A DNA stretch of 64,000 nucleotides from Planococcus citri (GCF_950023065.1 NC_088677.1:65435469-65499468), one strand, 5' to 3'; numbered from the stretch's first letter, positions 12,030 to 24,960 are shown. Made by a program: numbers and translations. Notes: a model not told the origin generated them from the letters alone.

Positions 12030-13830
12030 CATCTGATGTAGGTAATGAAAATATCAATGTTGAAATGCCAAGGAATTAAAGCTGCGGTTGATGCATATTT
12101 TGAAGTCCTCGATGAAAATAAAGTTCGAAAAATTACTTACGTGACTAAACAACGAATGATATCTATATGCCATAGTAATCAACGTTTTCGAAAGGACCTT
12201 TGGAATTGACTTTTGCTAGAAATATTTTATGAGACGGATTTTCCAAAAATTTCATTACTAGATAGTCAAGCGAAGAATTGGGTTGGGATTTTCGCTACAA
12301 AAAATGAGCTCGATTCAATATCTACCTGTTTGAAAAATCAAAGAATTTCTCGAAGTGAATTTTTTGATTTCCGAAGTAAAGTTCACACGAGAGATGAAAA
12401 ATAATTGTGATTTTTGTTTTTAAAAACTTTGTGAGTTGGTTTTTGAAATGAAAATTGATTTAAATGGATTTTCGTCAGAAATTTTCTTTAGAAAATTGTG
12501 GATGTGATTTTCAAGCTATTAGTGTATGATTTTTGATTTCTTGTTCAATTTAAGAAGTTTGCTTGAAGAGTTGAGAAACTCATTTTGATTAATTCCTGCA
12601 TCTTCAAAGCGAGCGTTTTATGGGGTTCAACTTTTTTTTCTTGCAAAAATTCGAGTTCAATTTTTTATTGCATTTTTCAATGAAATTTTTGGTAATTCAT
12701 TCGTTTAAATGAAATCTGATATCGAAGAGGAAAAGAATGATTCGGAAGAAACCATCTAGTTAATATTTTAATGCCCTTGATGAAAATGAAGGCAAAAAAA
12801 TTACTTGATGTTTCAGTTATCTCATTGTACTGTAGCTCTAATATTGGAGTGCATTCAAAATATTATAGGCGAGTTAAGAATTCTTCCTGGCTACATAAAT
12901 TAATAGCTTACTTTATAGAAGTGTACCATTTTGTTGGTATTTAAATTTGATAATAATAGTGATGTTGAAATTTTAATGGAAATGCATATTACTCGTACTT
13001 TGCTCCTATTGGAGTAAGGTTGAAGGAATGCTATGCAGCGTACAGTAGATCTGATTAAAAAGTTGAGGTTATTCATTTCTAACGCTTTCATGAGCTTGTA
13101 AACCGATGCACTTAGTTCATTTTTTCCCTAAAAATTATGAATATTATTTTTGAAAAGAAAACAGAAATCTTAAATGTTGCACAAAGGCACAAAAATAAAA
13201 AGAAAGTATATATTTTACGGAACTCATTATTTTATGAAAGCAAATATTACAATGTAGTCAAATTCATTTTATTTTTACTTCAATTTTATCGCTGTGTGAC
13301 TTTGTTTTCGAAAACATTCGTAGTAGTTTTTCAAAACTGAAATTATTTGAGATGGATTTTTGAGAGATATCCGTTGAAAAAAATACAGATTGCTTAAAAT
13401 AAATCGTACATATCTCTATCCGAGTTTTTAATGGTCGGTGTCCGTTAAAATGATCCATCATCTTTGATTTCTTGCTCGAATTCGAATTTGAGAGTCGAGA
13501 AACTCGTTATTTTGAAAGATTCCCCAATCTCCAATTCGAGTTTTGAACAAGCCTGAATTTTTTGGAGAAACTTCAAATTCGGATATATATTAACTTGGCT
13601 TCTTTTTCGATAACATTTTTGAAACCGTTAGACTTTTTTCTGCATATTGAGATGCAGAAAAAAAAAAAGATTTTGAAACAGGGGGGAAGCACATAAAGTA
13701 ATGATATTAATGTTGAAATGTCTAGCATCTGAAGTTGTGGTTGATGTTTTGAAGCCTCGAATGAAAATGATGTTGAAAAAATTACTCAATTACTTACTTT
13801 GAGTTTTGCCCACTGCATTTCTACAATATT
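12030..13830. repeat. Local direct duplications about 0.93 kb apart
   Basis: Blocks at 12,530-12,830 and 13,460-13,820 share sequence in the same order at an offset of about 930-935 bp (TTTGATTTCTTG.TC.AATT, GAGAAACTC.TT, GATGAAAATGA.G..). A third copy of the right-hand block is at 12,043-12,150 (CAATGTTGAAATG, GGTTGATG). Each block keeps a TTACTTAC-like string that would be a minus-strand splice donor in two of the copies. Confidence 0.6.
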
Positions 13831-13935
13831 CGTGTTTTTGTTTTTACCATCTCCATAAAGATGTCAATCGATATATCACTTGCCTGAACTTTTTTTTGGA
13901 AATTTTGAGCTTCATTTGAATAGTGTCCATGTTAA

Positions 13936-16362
13936 CCCTTTCGAGGTCCCCATAGTTTGAGTGAACCCAAATTGAAGTACTGGCGATTTCATCATAAAGC
14001 ATCACTCCAAGATTACAAAACAGAAAAAAATCATCTCTAAAAAAATGTTCACGTCGCAAAAGAATTTTGAAAAAAAGTGTGTAAATTATTAAGTAACGGC
14101 AGCTAAAAATATAGAAATCACTAGATAATTTAAAAACGTGATACTAATTAATTCTCAGGGGCGTTTGGTAAAAAATTAATAAATAAAACACGAAGTTTAA
14201 ATCGCCATGCGAGCTTCTTTCCATGCAATGAAAAATCGCATCCAAAATACAAAAAACCGTATTTTTAGCACCTAAATCAATTATTTAGAAATGAAAATGT
14301 ACTAAAAATGGTAATTTATCTGGTGATTTTTGAGGCCAAAACTTTGCTATTATGTGAATGAAATATTCAGCACTGAGTCGAAAATCGGGCGTAGGACGTT
14401 TGCGAACCACCCTATTGTTATTATTCCTCTTTTGTTGCGTTGATTAATGATCTAAAACTGAGACATTTGCGAACCAACAAGATTCAAATTAAAAATGAAC
14501 TCCGAGCGAACGAGTGATTCATATTGAAGCCAATGTAAGACATTTGCGAACCAATACCAACTAGTTAGGTGTAAACATGCCAACGCCTTTTTGGCTTAAA
14601 AATAAAACTTCACCTAATAACTCACGTAACTCTGTGGTCCAGGAAGCACCCTGTCCCCCAATAGCTAAAATTGAGTACCTCTGAACTGTTTTTCAAAACT
14701 TTACATAACTTATACGAATATTCAAAGGGTCATTTCAAAACTAAGATTTCAACAGCAGAGTGACCTAAAATTGCAAATTTTTTCCCCACAAAAATGAGAC
14801 GACCCTATCCTAGCTGTGGCAGGAAAATAATTATGATATTTGAATCTATCTTGAATGGAATGGGTCAATCACCATGCACAATTACGTACTTGGATAAAGT
14901 GAAGTTTAAAAAAAATAGTACCTACATGCCTTGAACTGCTTGTATCTCAAAAATCACAATTTTGCAGTTAGGTCACTCTCACTTTACAGATGCTACCTAT
15001 TGACAAAAAATCACTGTGGGGAGGGGAGTGAAAATTCAAAATTTGAGTCCTAGCGTGTAATAAGAACTCGAAATTTGGACCTGAAATGCCCTGTGGGGAC
15101 TTTTTCATACCAGTCGTGGGTTTACGAATTCCCCGGGGGAATATTCGCATCCAAGCCAAGCAGGGCATTTTTATTCCCGAGTCTCGGGTATAAGAAAGTC
15201 CCCCTGGGGCATTCGTAAATTTAAAAATTGCGATGAAAAAGTCCCTTGGGGCATTTGTAGACCTGAGTATAAAAAAAGTCCCCCTGAGGAATTCGTAGAC
15301 CCGAAAATTGGTGTGAAAAAGTCCCTCGGAGAAAATGTAGACCCCAGCCTTGGGTGCTTTTCAGATGAAATTTTTGGATCGCCATCTTACCCTTCAAATG
15401 GAGCGAAATTGCAATATGATGAGTATTCTCCTACTTCTCATCATAATTATTTACGCAAAAGGACAACAGAGTGGTTCGCAAAAGTCCTACTTTTGGGGGT
15501 TGGTTCGCAAATGGGTACATTTTGGATTAGAATGTATGAGCATAATGATTCTTTTTCTTCACCATCTCTATCCTATTGTGGTTCGCAAACGGGTTGCTTT
15601 TCTGCTGTCAATTTTCCTATTCATGGTTCGCAAACGGGAACCGGCCTCGAAGATCAGACATAAGATCGAATCTAAATCTCAGTCACGAAATAATATTTAT
15701 TAAGTGAAAATGAAAATTTTTTGGCTAAATGAGATTTTCTGCCTGATTTACGACTCAGTAATTCATTCCACGTAGGTACTGTCTGGAAATCTCATTCAAA
15801 CAGCAGCAATGTATTGGCCTCAGAAATCACCAAATTAATTATGATGTTTCGCATTTTTTTTTTGGTTCGAGAAGAGAATAACAAAAAAAGGTCGTTTTTG
15901 GATTTTCGACGTGATTTTGCAATTTATTGAAAAAAAGCTCTCTTGGCGACATTTCACATTTTATTCATTCATTTTTCACCAGACGCCCATTCTACGTTCT
16001 CTGTTGTTTTTTTTTGCGATTTCATTATTTTTTTTCTCCGAAAATTTATTAGTAATGTATCATGTTTTCAAAATGTCTGGTAATTTATATATTTTTTTAG
16101 TTGCCGTTACTTTGTAATAATTTTACATATTTTTCTTCCTTCCACTACACGTTTTTCAAGTTAAAAATGAGCATTTTTTTTCAAATTTCCTCTTTTGCGA
16201 CGTGAAAATTTTCTTTGTAGATTTTTTTTCTCTTCATATAATTTATTCTTGTTTCTAACCTGATGATTTTTTCCTGTTTTTAACCTTGGATGTGATAGCT
16301 TATGATGAAATTGCCAGATCTTCAACACGGTCTCTTCTCAAACTATGAGAACCTCGAAAGGG
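13936..16362. mobile_element. Giant foldback element with TTAA ends, piggyBac-like
   Basis: The element is flanked by TTAA on both sides (13,932-13,935 and 16,363-16,366). The left end is CCCTTTCGAGGT and the right end its exact complement ACCTCGAAAGGG. The inverted arms continue inward for roughly 650 bp (left to about 14,570, right from about 15,470). They share blocks such as AGTAACGGC.ACTAAAAA, GGGCGT.TGGT.AAAAAT and GGTGATTT.TGAGGCCAA. Both arms carry repeated TTTGCGAACC sites. The centre holds a minisatellite. No transposase frame is evident, so this looks non-autonomous. The TTAA target and CCC start fit piggyBac-type insertion by established knowledge of that superfamily; the family assignment itself is inference. 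Confidence 0.75.
15085..15350. repeat. Degenerate minisatellite, period about 42 bp
   Basis: Four forward units contain AAAAAGTCCCCCTGGGGCAT-like cores followed by TCGTAGACC (near 15,193, 15,235, 15,273 and 15,316). An inverted unit (GCCC.GTGGGGACTTTTTCAT) precedes them near 15,090. It sits between the two arms of the giant foldback element, so it is probably the expanded loop. Confidence 0.75.
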
Positions 16363-16366
16363 TTAA

Positions 16367-17224
16367 AAACTGGTTTACTCGTAATTTCAAAATATCGCTG
16401 AAAACCAGATCGATTGTAACTTTTGCATAGTTCTCAATAATGGAGCGGTTCGTGAATTAAAATTGATCTGATTAGCCCTCTTTCCTTTTAAAGATAACCT
16501 TGGCTTGTTCCAAATCAACTTGAACCAGAAATGAAGTTGGCTCGAATGGCTCAACTTGGAGCTCATCTGTTTGTCAATTAAGTTGCTGGGTTTTTAAAAA
16601 AATGAGAAGAAATAGAAAAGTTGAAACCAGCAGTAACAATTTCAAAAGCTTGGTTTCAAACTTTCAAGATGGCTATCGAGTTGGCTCTGCCTTTTCTTGC
16701 GCAATTCCGCACTAAGGATTATGATGATCGAACGAAGCGCCAGTGGAGATGTCTCTGCTTGGTGTAGTGGTGTACCGTGGGCTCGATATCGGTCGTGGCT
16801 GGTCCCTTTAATGTACTAAAATAACAAATTACAATTTATCTAATTCATGATGAGATTAAAGGTCAGGAACTTATCATTTGAAATTTGGAAAAATACATAG
16901 TAAAAATACTTTTACATCTTCCCTAATCCCTATCCTTTCCATAACTTTGACGACCTTTGAAAACGTTGGCAGTTTGGCACACAGAAAACCTGTTGCATCT
17001 CCGCTTTGATCATTCGAAATTAGGCCTTCTTTACAAGATTTTAGGATACCATAAAATCAACTAAGGTATTAACCCCCCCCCCCTCCCAAAATACTTTTAA
17101 ATATCATATAAATATATTAAATGTGTAGTTGAATAATACGTACTACAACGTGTAAAGCGTCGTTTTTATCCAAGTGTTTAGGGAGACTTAGTTCAAATAT
17201 CCTCTCATTTCTTGGATGCGATCC
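16367..17224. other. Unassigned AT-rich sequence
   Basis: I see no gene, RNA or repeat boundary here. A run of C (about 17,072-17,082) is the only simple-sequence feature. Confidence 0.4.
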
Positions 17225-18620
17225 CTCTATGCCTCTTTGATCGCCCTAATTTTGAAAAAATAATTTAAAATATGGAGTAACATATCGTCACCCTAATGCG
17301 TAAAGTATCTAACTCCATTTTTTCTCAAAAATGAGTTATGAACACCATCTGAATGGTGAACACTTCATATGGAACTTCCGACCTTAAAAACTACTTTAGG
17401 CCAATTCATTGGTGTACAATTCGCGTTCGAAGTCAGGAAAATTATCTAACTCCACTAAAGGATAACGCACTGTTTATTTAGCTACGTGAAACTGTTTCAT
17501 TTTTACGTTACATGAAAATGAGTTATGAACACCATTTGAAAGGTGAACACTTCGTATGGAACTTCCGATGTTGAAAATTACTTCAGGTGAATTCATTGGT
17601 GTACCATCCACGTTTGAATTCGAGAAAACTATCTAACTCCACCCAAAGTGGCTTAAAAGGTGTCAAGTGAAAAAAATGTTTACCAGAATTTTTTTTGACT
17701 ATAATTATAAATAACCTTAACTATGTAACACCCATCAATTGTTGATAATGCTGTTTTTCGCATTTCCTGAACAATTTACAAAAATGGAGTTAGATATTTT
17801 ACGTATTAGGGTGACGATATGGATTTTTACTATTTCGAGATCACAGAGTTCAAATATATATAATTTTTTGGATTTGATACATTGGTGTTTCAAAGTCTTC
17901 TATTTTGTAGAATCTTAGCGACAGAAAGATTGAAAAAAAAACCTTACCTGATACCGTTCAATTGTTTTCAGTTTCTTTATTCAATTTTAGATATTGTTTT
18001 TTTTTGTTTCGATATCTTTCGATTTTCTTTGCCAATTGTTTTGATTTTTAATCATCATTTCTTCTTGTTTTTATTCATCAATTTGTTAACATTTATTCTT
18101 TTTCATTCCTTTTTTATATATTCCATTTTTTATTGGATTTATCAAATTCCTATAATTTTTCTGTTATCGTTTTTTATTATTTTGTTTTTTGCTCATTTTT
18201 TCATTAATTCATCTTAAATTCGAAAATGTATACAACAGAATGATCATAAAGCCAGGCATGGTTCATTTATTCAGCTTTCTTTCAACTTTTTTGCCAATTT
18301 ATTGCTGTGTAAATTTCTTGCTTTTGACTGTCACTCTGTAATCAAATTTTTAATTTATGGAAAAAAAAACTAAAAAGCAACTAACAAAAAGCAAAAACCC
18401 TTTTGCGATCAGCAAATAGCTGATGGTTTGATCGCCCTAATGTGGAAAAAAAATTCAAAATGCTGTAACATATCGATTTCTGCTATTTCGAAGTCACTGA
18501 ATTCAAATACGGGTATATAGTAATTTTTCGGATTTGATACATTGGTGTTTCAAAGTCTTGCGACAGGAAGATTGGAAAAAAACCTTACCTAATACCGAAT
18601 TGATGATTTTTTAAATTAAG
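17225..18620. repeat. Segmental duplication interrupted by a MITE
   Basis: The stretch at 17,235-17,284 plus 17,818-17,965 (GATCGCCCTAAT ... GGATTTGATACATTGGTGTT ... CCTTACCTGATACCG) is repeated at 18,430-18,600 without the insertion. Between the copies a strongly T-rich tract (about 17,975-18,215) gives a long hydrophobic frame that I treat as an artefact of T content. Confidence 0.75.
17285..17817. mobile_element. Tc1/mariner-type MITE, 533 bp, with TA duplication
   Basis: The terminal inverted repeats are about 38 bp with two mismatches; both begin TCGTCACCCTAAT and end toward CTAACTCCATTTTT. TA flanks both sides (17,283-17,284 and 17,818-17,819). The paralogous segment at 18,475 reads AACATATCGATTT, equivalent to the pre-insertion site with one TA. 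Inside is a direct duplication of about 185 bp (17,331-17,460 and 17,517-17,645; both start ATGAGTTATGAACACCAT). No transposase is present. TA targets are characteristic of Tc1/mariner elements. Confidence 0.8.
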
Positions 18621-20340
18621 TTTAGTAACTCGCTTGTTGTTCAGTATCATCTCTTGGTGGAGAAAGATATAGGAAGACGGGGAGGGCCAAACCATCAAAA
18701 TTGGCAAAATTCAGTAACTTGGAAAGCACAACTTACCACGAATAAATATGCAAGAGATCTCGGTTCGAACTTAAAATGCATATGTTTGCGTAGTTGGTTA
18801 TTGTGTATGTTTCAATAACACGATGAAAAGAGTTATTCGTGAAAAGGGGATAGAATGGGAAAAGTGTGGGCATAGGGGGGAGGGATGCTGCGAAAAAATA
18901 CGAGGTTTTCCATCATTATCTGAGTATAATGCGTGTATGTGTACCTACGTATGGGCATCCTTACATCGTGGTATGTTTGGAGAAAAAGAAAAAAAATGAA
19001 AAATGAAAAAGGGATGGAAAAAAGTGTACAGTATTACCTGTAGTAACAAGTAGGCACTGGTGGTAGCTGTGAGGCTGCCAGTGGTGGAAAAAATGTTTAC
19101 TATCGAATGAAGAAAAACATTCGCTAAAGCAGGCGCGCCTTTTGTAGAGTTAAAATGTAAATAAGCTTTTAAATTGCGATGATAAGAGGCTGTGTATAGG
19201 GTATCGTCGAAGCTTTATCCTTTAAATAGGTGGAATAACGTTATTTAAAGCCCGTCGACGACGACTACGACTAACACAGCCACGTGAACATGGTGGTTGG
19301 TACTCTACTCGTACAGACGACGATAGCGTGGTGATGGTTTTTGTATCGTTACCTTTACGTAATTTCAGCCCGCGGTGAGGGAATGAGAAACCCCGAAAGC
19401 TGCCTTAAACGCAGGTGAAATGTAGTATGAGTTCCCTCTCTCGACGTCATCTTCTTCGTGTGTTGGTTTTATGGAAAAAAAAGTAAGCATAGGCTGGATG
19501 ACGAGGACGACGTTATAGAGGTGTCGTCAAGTGCTACACGAAGGAGCATAAGCAGTTGGTGGGGTAAGAAGGGGGAGGGCGAAAAGAGCAAGTGAGACGT
19601 ATACGTGTATGCGAGTTAGACTACCCTCTATACATATAGGTATAGGTACCTACATGCAAACATACGAGATAGAGGTACCTAGTGAGAAGAACGCGACAAA
19701 TTAATTAAAAAGCATACGAGAGAGATAAATTGAAGGGGAGTGAAAAAGGCTTCTTGAAAAACATCACGTTAAGCACATAGAGCTCCGGCAATTGGAAAAC
19801 GTACCGGTACACGTAGTTTAGCCGGCAGACGATATACCTACTACCTACCTACCGACGTATAAAAAGAGAAAGAGAGTGAAAAAAAAAGGGAAACGACGAA
19901 GGGATGTTGGTGGAGCGACGAGAGAAAACGCCGGCGTTGGGAAAAAAAAGAGGAAAGGAATCGCGTGTTACGGACCTTTTATCGTGAACAACGAAATTTT
20001 GGCCCGAAAAACGAACCGTAAAACGAACGCAACATGCTACTGTACGAGTATACGAACAGCGAGCAACAAGTATTAGAACAATCTTTCGAACGCCAACGCC
20101 TTTTTAAATGGGATCAACGGCGATGGTGGATGGCGAAGGGAGGTTTTCTCTCTTTCTCTCAGGATGTCGGAGTAATCCGGCTAAGTCGCGGATTTTCACG
20201 GTACATGTGCCGGATATGTTAGCCGAGGATTAAGTTACGACGACGACGGTGACGATATCGTAGCAAAAACGAGCTGGCATGGTTTGCCTAATGTGACAAA
20301 ATTACAGAGGTTGTACCTTACCATGTAGGTACCTATATTT
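18621..20340. other. CpG-richer island, no gene called
   Basis: Much of 19,000-20,300 is low in repeats and rich in CGACGAC, ACGTATA and GTAGGTACCTAC strings. Plus-strand frames at 19,876-20,076 and 20,034-20,222 overlap each other and are lysine/arginine-rich, consistent with purine-rich DNA rather than a gene. It could be a regulatory island. Confidence 0.4.
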
Positions 20341-20609
20341 TGTAATTCATCGTTCGGAATTTTGTGCCTTATAGTCTTTTATAATTTCAAAATCACAATG
20401 AAGATGCGACTTACGGATGCATGAGATGTTTTGGAAATATTCGAATTTTGGTCACGAGACTATGTGAGGAAATATACCAACGGAACTTTGAGATGCTGAG
20501 GGAAGGTGATTAAGTTCCCAATTTTTTACATGTATTTTTTTTCTCCCACTTGTCTAGTGGCACGCTGCAATTTTTGAAGCTACACAATTGCACAAGGATC
20601 CTCGAAAGG

Positions 20610-21080
20610 AATTCTCTAAGCAAGGGAGGCATTCACAAAGCCCCATATTGGAGGGAGAATTTCAAAATTTAATTATTTGGTCATTCCTGGGTCATTTTTA
20701 TTCAAATCAACCTCACTGAATTCGAAAATGTCATTACTTTCAAGATCCGAAGAATTCGAAAATTGCCACGAAAATCTCGTCCAGTCAAAAATTAGTCATT
20801 GAAGCCCAGAAAACTGTATTTTTAAGGTATTTTCGAAAATAATGTCGAAATTGTCAGTTGGAAAATTTCACATTTGAGACACTCCTGTCCTCCAGACGTT
20901 GAAAAGAATGATATTTTCGAACTCAGCGGGGTTGAATTGTATAGAAATGGTCCCAGGAATGGGCAGACGACAAAATTTTGAAAAATGATGAGCAGAGCTC
21001 CCCTTTGAACTCTCCCTGCAGCCCTCCTGTGAGGTTTGGTGAATGATTCTCATGCTTGGAAAATTCATTGTGGAGTCCTT
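20610..21080. repeat. Foldback repeat, about 0.5 kb
   Basis: Inverted arms of roughly 170-250 bp are centred near 20,850. Shared blocks are CATTCCTGGG..CATTT..AT, CAACC.C.CTGA.TTCGAAAAT and a CTCTAAGC/TTCCAAGC block with AGGAGGG. A partial relative occurs at 33,950-34,110 (GAACTCAGC.GGGTT). Confidence 0.65.
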
Positions 21081-22237
21081 GGGCATCATACTAAATTTCA
21101 TGCTTCTATCCTGAAATTAAGTTTACTTTTAGATCTTGCCATTGGGCTAATCATGCTCAGTTTTTGAGGTTTTTTTGAGAAGTAGCAATTTTTGAAGTGC
21201 AGTTTGACTTCACTGAGGCTCAAGAAAGCCTTATTTCAACGCTTTTGTTCTCTTTTGTGTTGATAAATCGTAAAAATTATTCGATATAGTTTTTTAAAAT
21301 GTTTTTAGAACAATTTATTCGCAGTTGGAATAATTTTTGCAAATTTTCATATCGTGTTTTTTATGCACGAAATTTTTACAAAGTTCGAATTTAGCTCTGA
21401 ACGAGAAAATGTTCTCAATTTCTTCGAGATTCTTTGGTAAGTTAAAGAAAAAAGCTACTGTGCTCTGAAAATAGGAGAATGAATCCAAGATACGGAGAAT
21501 TTGGTTAAATTTTGGGAAATACTTTGAACAAAGTCCCTCTTTTTTCGCCACAGCGATGAAATTCAGTTCAGAAGTTGCCTTTAATTTAACAAAAAATTAC
21601 CTGTTATTTGCCAAAACAAAATGACCAGTAATTTACCAAGAAAATTACCACTTACAGTAATTTAATGCTTACTGCAGATGAAATTTAAAGATATGCTACT
21701 TGGTGTTTCTTTTGTTTTTGTCGCTGCACACCCCGTTTTCATTTGGGAAAAATGGTCCAATCTCAAATGAAAATCTTTGAATGATTCTCATACCAATTTC
21801 AGTTTTTACGAGCATGAAACTTCATGTTGAAAAAATTGTAAAATCATCGCAAAAAATCACTGTTGATTGTCAAAAATTGATGAATTTCAGTTAAAAGAAA
21901 CAATGGGACTTTGCTGTGGAATCTTCTTGCTGTGTTGTGGAAATCGATTCTGATATAACACATTTTCATGATTTTTTTCGGCCTTTTTTGTCGTATCTAT
22001 TCGCAGGGCTGAAGGGGCAGGAGGGTCTCTGAACGAGAAAATGTTCTCAATTTCTTCTAGATTTTTTGTCAAGTTGAAGAAAAAAGCTATTGTGCTGAAA
22101 AAATAGGAGAATGAAGCCAAGATACGGGAAATTCATGCTTAAATTTTAGGAAATACTTGGAACAAAGTCCCTCAGGCTCAGGTCTGCCTTTTTTCAATCT
22201 TTTGTATTCACGCTGGTCCGCGAAAAACAATCAATAA

Positions 22238-22260
22238 ATCTATCTATCTATCTACCTATC
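22238..22260. repeat. Tetranucleotide microsatellite (ATCT)n
   Basis: Five to six near-perfect ATCT units with one ACCT variant, at the boundary between two copies of the local repeat. Confidence 0.9.
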
Positions 22261-22799
22261 TTTTTGTAGGTATTGAGAAATCGTAAAAATTATTCGATCT
22301 AGTTTTTTTCTACGTTTTTTGAGGAAGATTTATTCGCAGTTGCCATAATTTTTGCTATTTTTCGTGTCGTGTTTTTAGGCACGAAATTTTTAGGAAGTTC
22401 ACATAACCTAACTGGCTCTGAACGAGAAAATGTTCTCAATTTCTTCGAGATTCTTTGGTAAATTGAAGAATAAAGCTACTGTACTTAGAAAATAGGAGAA
22501 TGAGCCCAAGATACGGGAAATTCGTGGTTAAATTTTGAGAAATACTTGGAACAAAGCCCTTCTTTTTTCGCTACAGTAATTTAACAAAAGATGACCTGTA
22601 ATTTACCAAAAAAAAAACAAAAATGACCAGTAATTTACCAAGAAAATTACCACTTACAGTAATTTACGTAATGCTTACTGCAGATGGAATTTTAAATGTT
22701 CATGTAATTTCTTTGCTCTCGTCGCTGCACAACCGGTTTTCATTTGTGAAAAGTGGTCCAGTCTTAAATGAAAGTCGTTGAGTGATTCTTACACCAATT

Positions 22800-23423
22800 G
22801 AGAGTCTTGGTGGAATAAGGTCGTTTGGTGCCTAAGACCCTTTTTCCGCAAATGGTCTTAAAATAATCTCCGAAGCCTTGTGAATTTACCCACCAACTTT
22901 CAGTTCATAAAACGCTTCCTTCTCTATAAATTTGAAACAAGTCAAGTTTCACTGCTTAGCAGTCACGACATTTTAAATACGCGATTCCGGATTGAAAATT
23001 AATGAATTTTGAAAATCTTAGTGAATGACGACGACAACGATGATGATTAGAGATATTGTGTCTTTATATTGTGCTATTTGTAGCAGTATTACGATTTTGA
23101 CTATGAAACTTCTATAGTTCTGTAAAATTAATTTTTTAAAAGCTTTCACAGCTCTGCGTTCGGTGTTTTTCATCTCAAAAGTACATTTATGGAATACGAG
23201 CGTTAAAAACAGTTTCGAAAATCGCTTTTTTGAAAGGGTTAATGTAACCGAGTGCCAAAGTTGAGTAAGGGAAATGAAAGGTAACACTTTGAGGTTTTAA
23301 AAAAAAAACGTAATCGCGAAACTCAAAGTTAAGTATTGCCTAAGCCACATAGGTTTGAAAACTTCAATCGAGTTTTTCTCAAATCGTCATTTTTTTCTAA
23401 CGCCCTTATTCCACCAGGACCTT
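22800..23423. mobile_element. TIR element, 624 bp, with CAATT duplication
   Basis: Inverted ends are GAGAGTCTTGGTGGAATAAG on the left and, as reverse complement of the right, AAGGTCCTGGTGGAATAAGG. Direct CAATT flanks occur at 22,795-22,799 and 23,424-23,428. The paralog near 21,785 reads ACCAATTTCAGTTTTTACGA uninterrupted, giving the empty site. The family is unassigned. The minus-strand frame at 23,018-23,287 has no transposase signature. Confidence 0.7.
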
Positions 23424-23530
23424 CAATTTCAGTTTTTACAACGACACTACATGTTGAGAAAATTGTAAAATCATCGCAAAAAATCACTGTGCTAGACTCG
23501 ATCTTTGAAAAAAAAAAAAAAATGATGAAT

Positions 23531-24960
23531 GACCTATTCACCTTTCATGTTTTTTCTTGTGATCTGTGAAGTTGTTGAGATCCCATTTTGAAAATTGATG
23601 GGTCGAAAAGAAAGGTGAAAAAAGCCTCCGTAGTAACTTTATTGTTGTTTGATGAGGTGGCTTTCAACTGCTGTATCATGAAAAGTTGGTTTTTCTACGT
23701 CAAATTTCAATTTTTAGCTTTTAAAATTTTTTATTTCTGATTTCGAATCTGCTGCTGTTTCTCTTTGAAACATTGCAAATATGTTTTCATCAAGTTCCAT
23801 CGATCTTGAAATGAGGGCCTTTAATGTTCTACAATTTCGCCTAAAATTGCAAATGTCTTCGTGAAAATAACCATATCTCTCCTTCTCCCTCGACCGGAGG
23901 GTTTTTCAAAATTTTGAATGAAATTTGAAAGTATGGTAGATTGATTGGGTTGAATTTTGGAACTGGGTGAAAACTCGAATTTGAAATTGGCTTCCTAATA
24001 ACTGCACGTGACTCGCTTTTTAATTTCCTTGAGTTTTCCAGCATCCTTTTTTCTCCTCTATAATTATCATTAATTTGATTAGATTGTCCTAGAGTTTATA
24101 TTTCTAAAATGAATTTGATTGGAATTCCAATGATTGGAGGAGCAATTATTCAGAATGCAGTTGTAGTAAATCAATTTTTTGCGTAATTCAATCTTTTCAG
24201 TAATTATATATCTACTCATGATATGGTGTACCAAAGGGCTTGTAACCTTTCTTCTCCTTCGATGGAGGTCGAAGTTGAGAATGATGACGTGACAGCAAAT
24301 TTTATGAAAATCTCACGATTTTTGCTAACGTGAGTTGGAAACCTTAAAAATGATGTGAAGTATGAGGCGAGAGTTCTGTAATTTTTAAATTAGAGTCATT
24401 CTTGATTTTTGGATAAATTGTTTATACCTAGCTGACAGTAATTTAAACTTGTTGAAAAAGATTGCATTGGTAATCATTCATCTTTAAATTATACCTGTAT
24501 ATATTTTTTGTATTTTCACCTCCTAGCTACTTGATTTTATCTATATTTTTTATGCATATTTATGCTATTTATTAAATATGTTCTTGTTGAACGCTGAGAT
24601 GATCGGAAATAAATATCTTGACTTACTTAGCAAAACCTTGAGGTGAGAAGGTGACGAATAAACCAAAGACCAGAGTTGATCCTGTTTGAGTTTTTGATTC
24701 AACCATAAGTAAAAAAAAATTGTTGTTTTTCAAAATTCCAAGTTTTTTCTTGAATTTAATTTCATTGCGAAGAAAAATCAACGCTCAGTATGTCGAAGGA
24801 CAATAATTAGATCAATAAGCATTTGAAGAAACCAAAGCATCCATAACCCATGAGCAGAAAGCGAAAATTCTCTTGCAATCAGCAATCTGAATTTAAGTAG
24901 GTACCTTACCTAATCTTAATCATATTGCTTGCATGGTTGTCTACCTCCTTGCAATTTAAT
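23531..24960. other. AT-rich spacer
   Basis: No gene called. It includes a copy of the dispersed TTGCAATCAG motif at 24,861-24,892. A minus-strand stretch at 24,627-24,686 is bounded by CAG and GTAAGT and open in two frames, so it could be a microexon, but it is too short to judge. Confidence 0.35.

Larger units (their letters stand above)
21180..23530. repeat. Three-copy local repeat with an insertion
   Basis: Copies at about 21,215-21,880, 22,020-22,175 (partial) and 22,255-22,799 continued at 23,424-23,530 share CTCTGAACGAGAAAATGTTC, AAGATACGG.AAATT and ACCAGTAATTTACCAAG. All are in the same orientation. The last copy is split by the element at 22,800-23,423. Minus-strand open frames in the copies track the repeat and are not genes. 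Confidence 0.8.

Noticed and set aside
17882..18217. 111-residue highly hydrophobic frame resembling a membrane protein
   Set aside because: The DNA is an extreme T-rich tract; any frame in it gives phenylalanine/isoleucine/leucine runs. No ATG at the start.
21315..22120. Two similar minus-strand frames sharing FFFNL.KNLEEIENIFSFR
   Set aside because: The similarity comes from the local DNA repeat, the third copy is broken, and the frames are not maintained.
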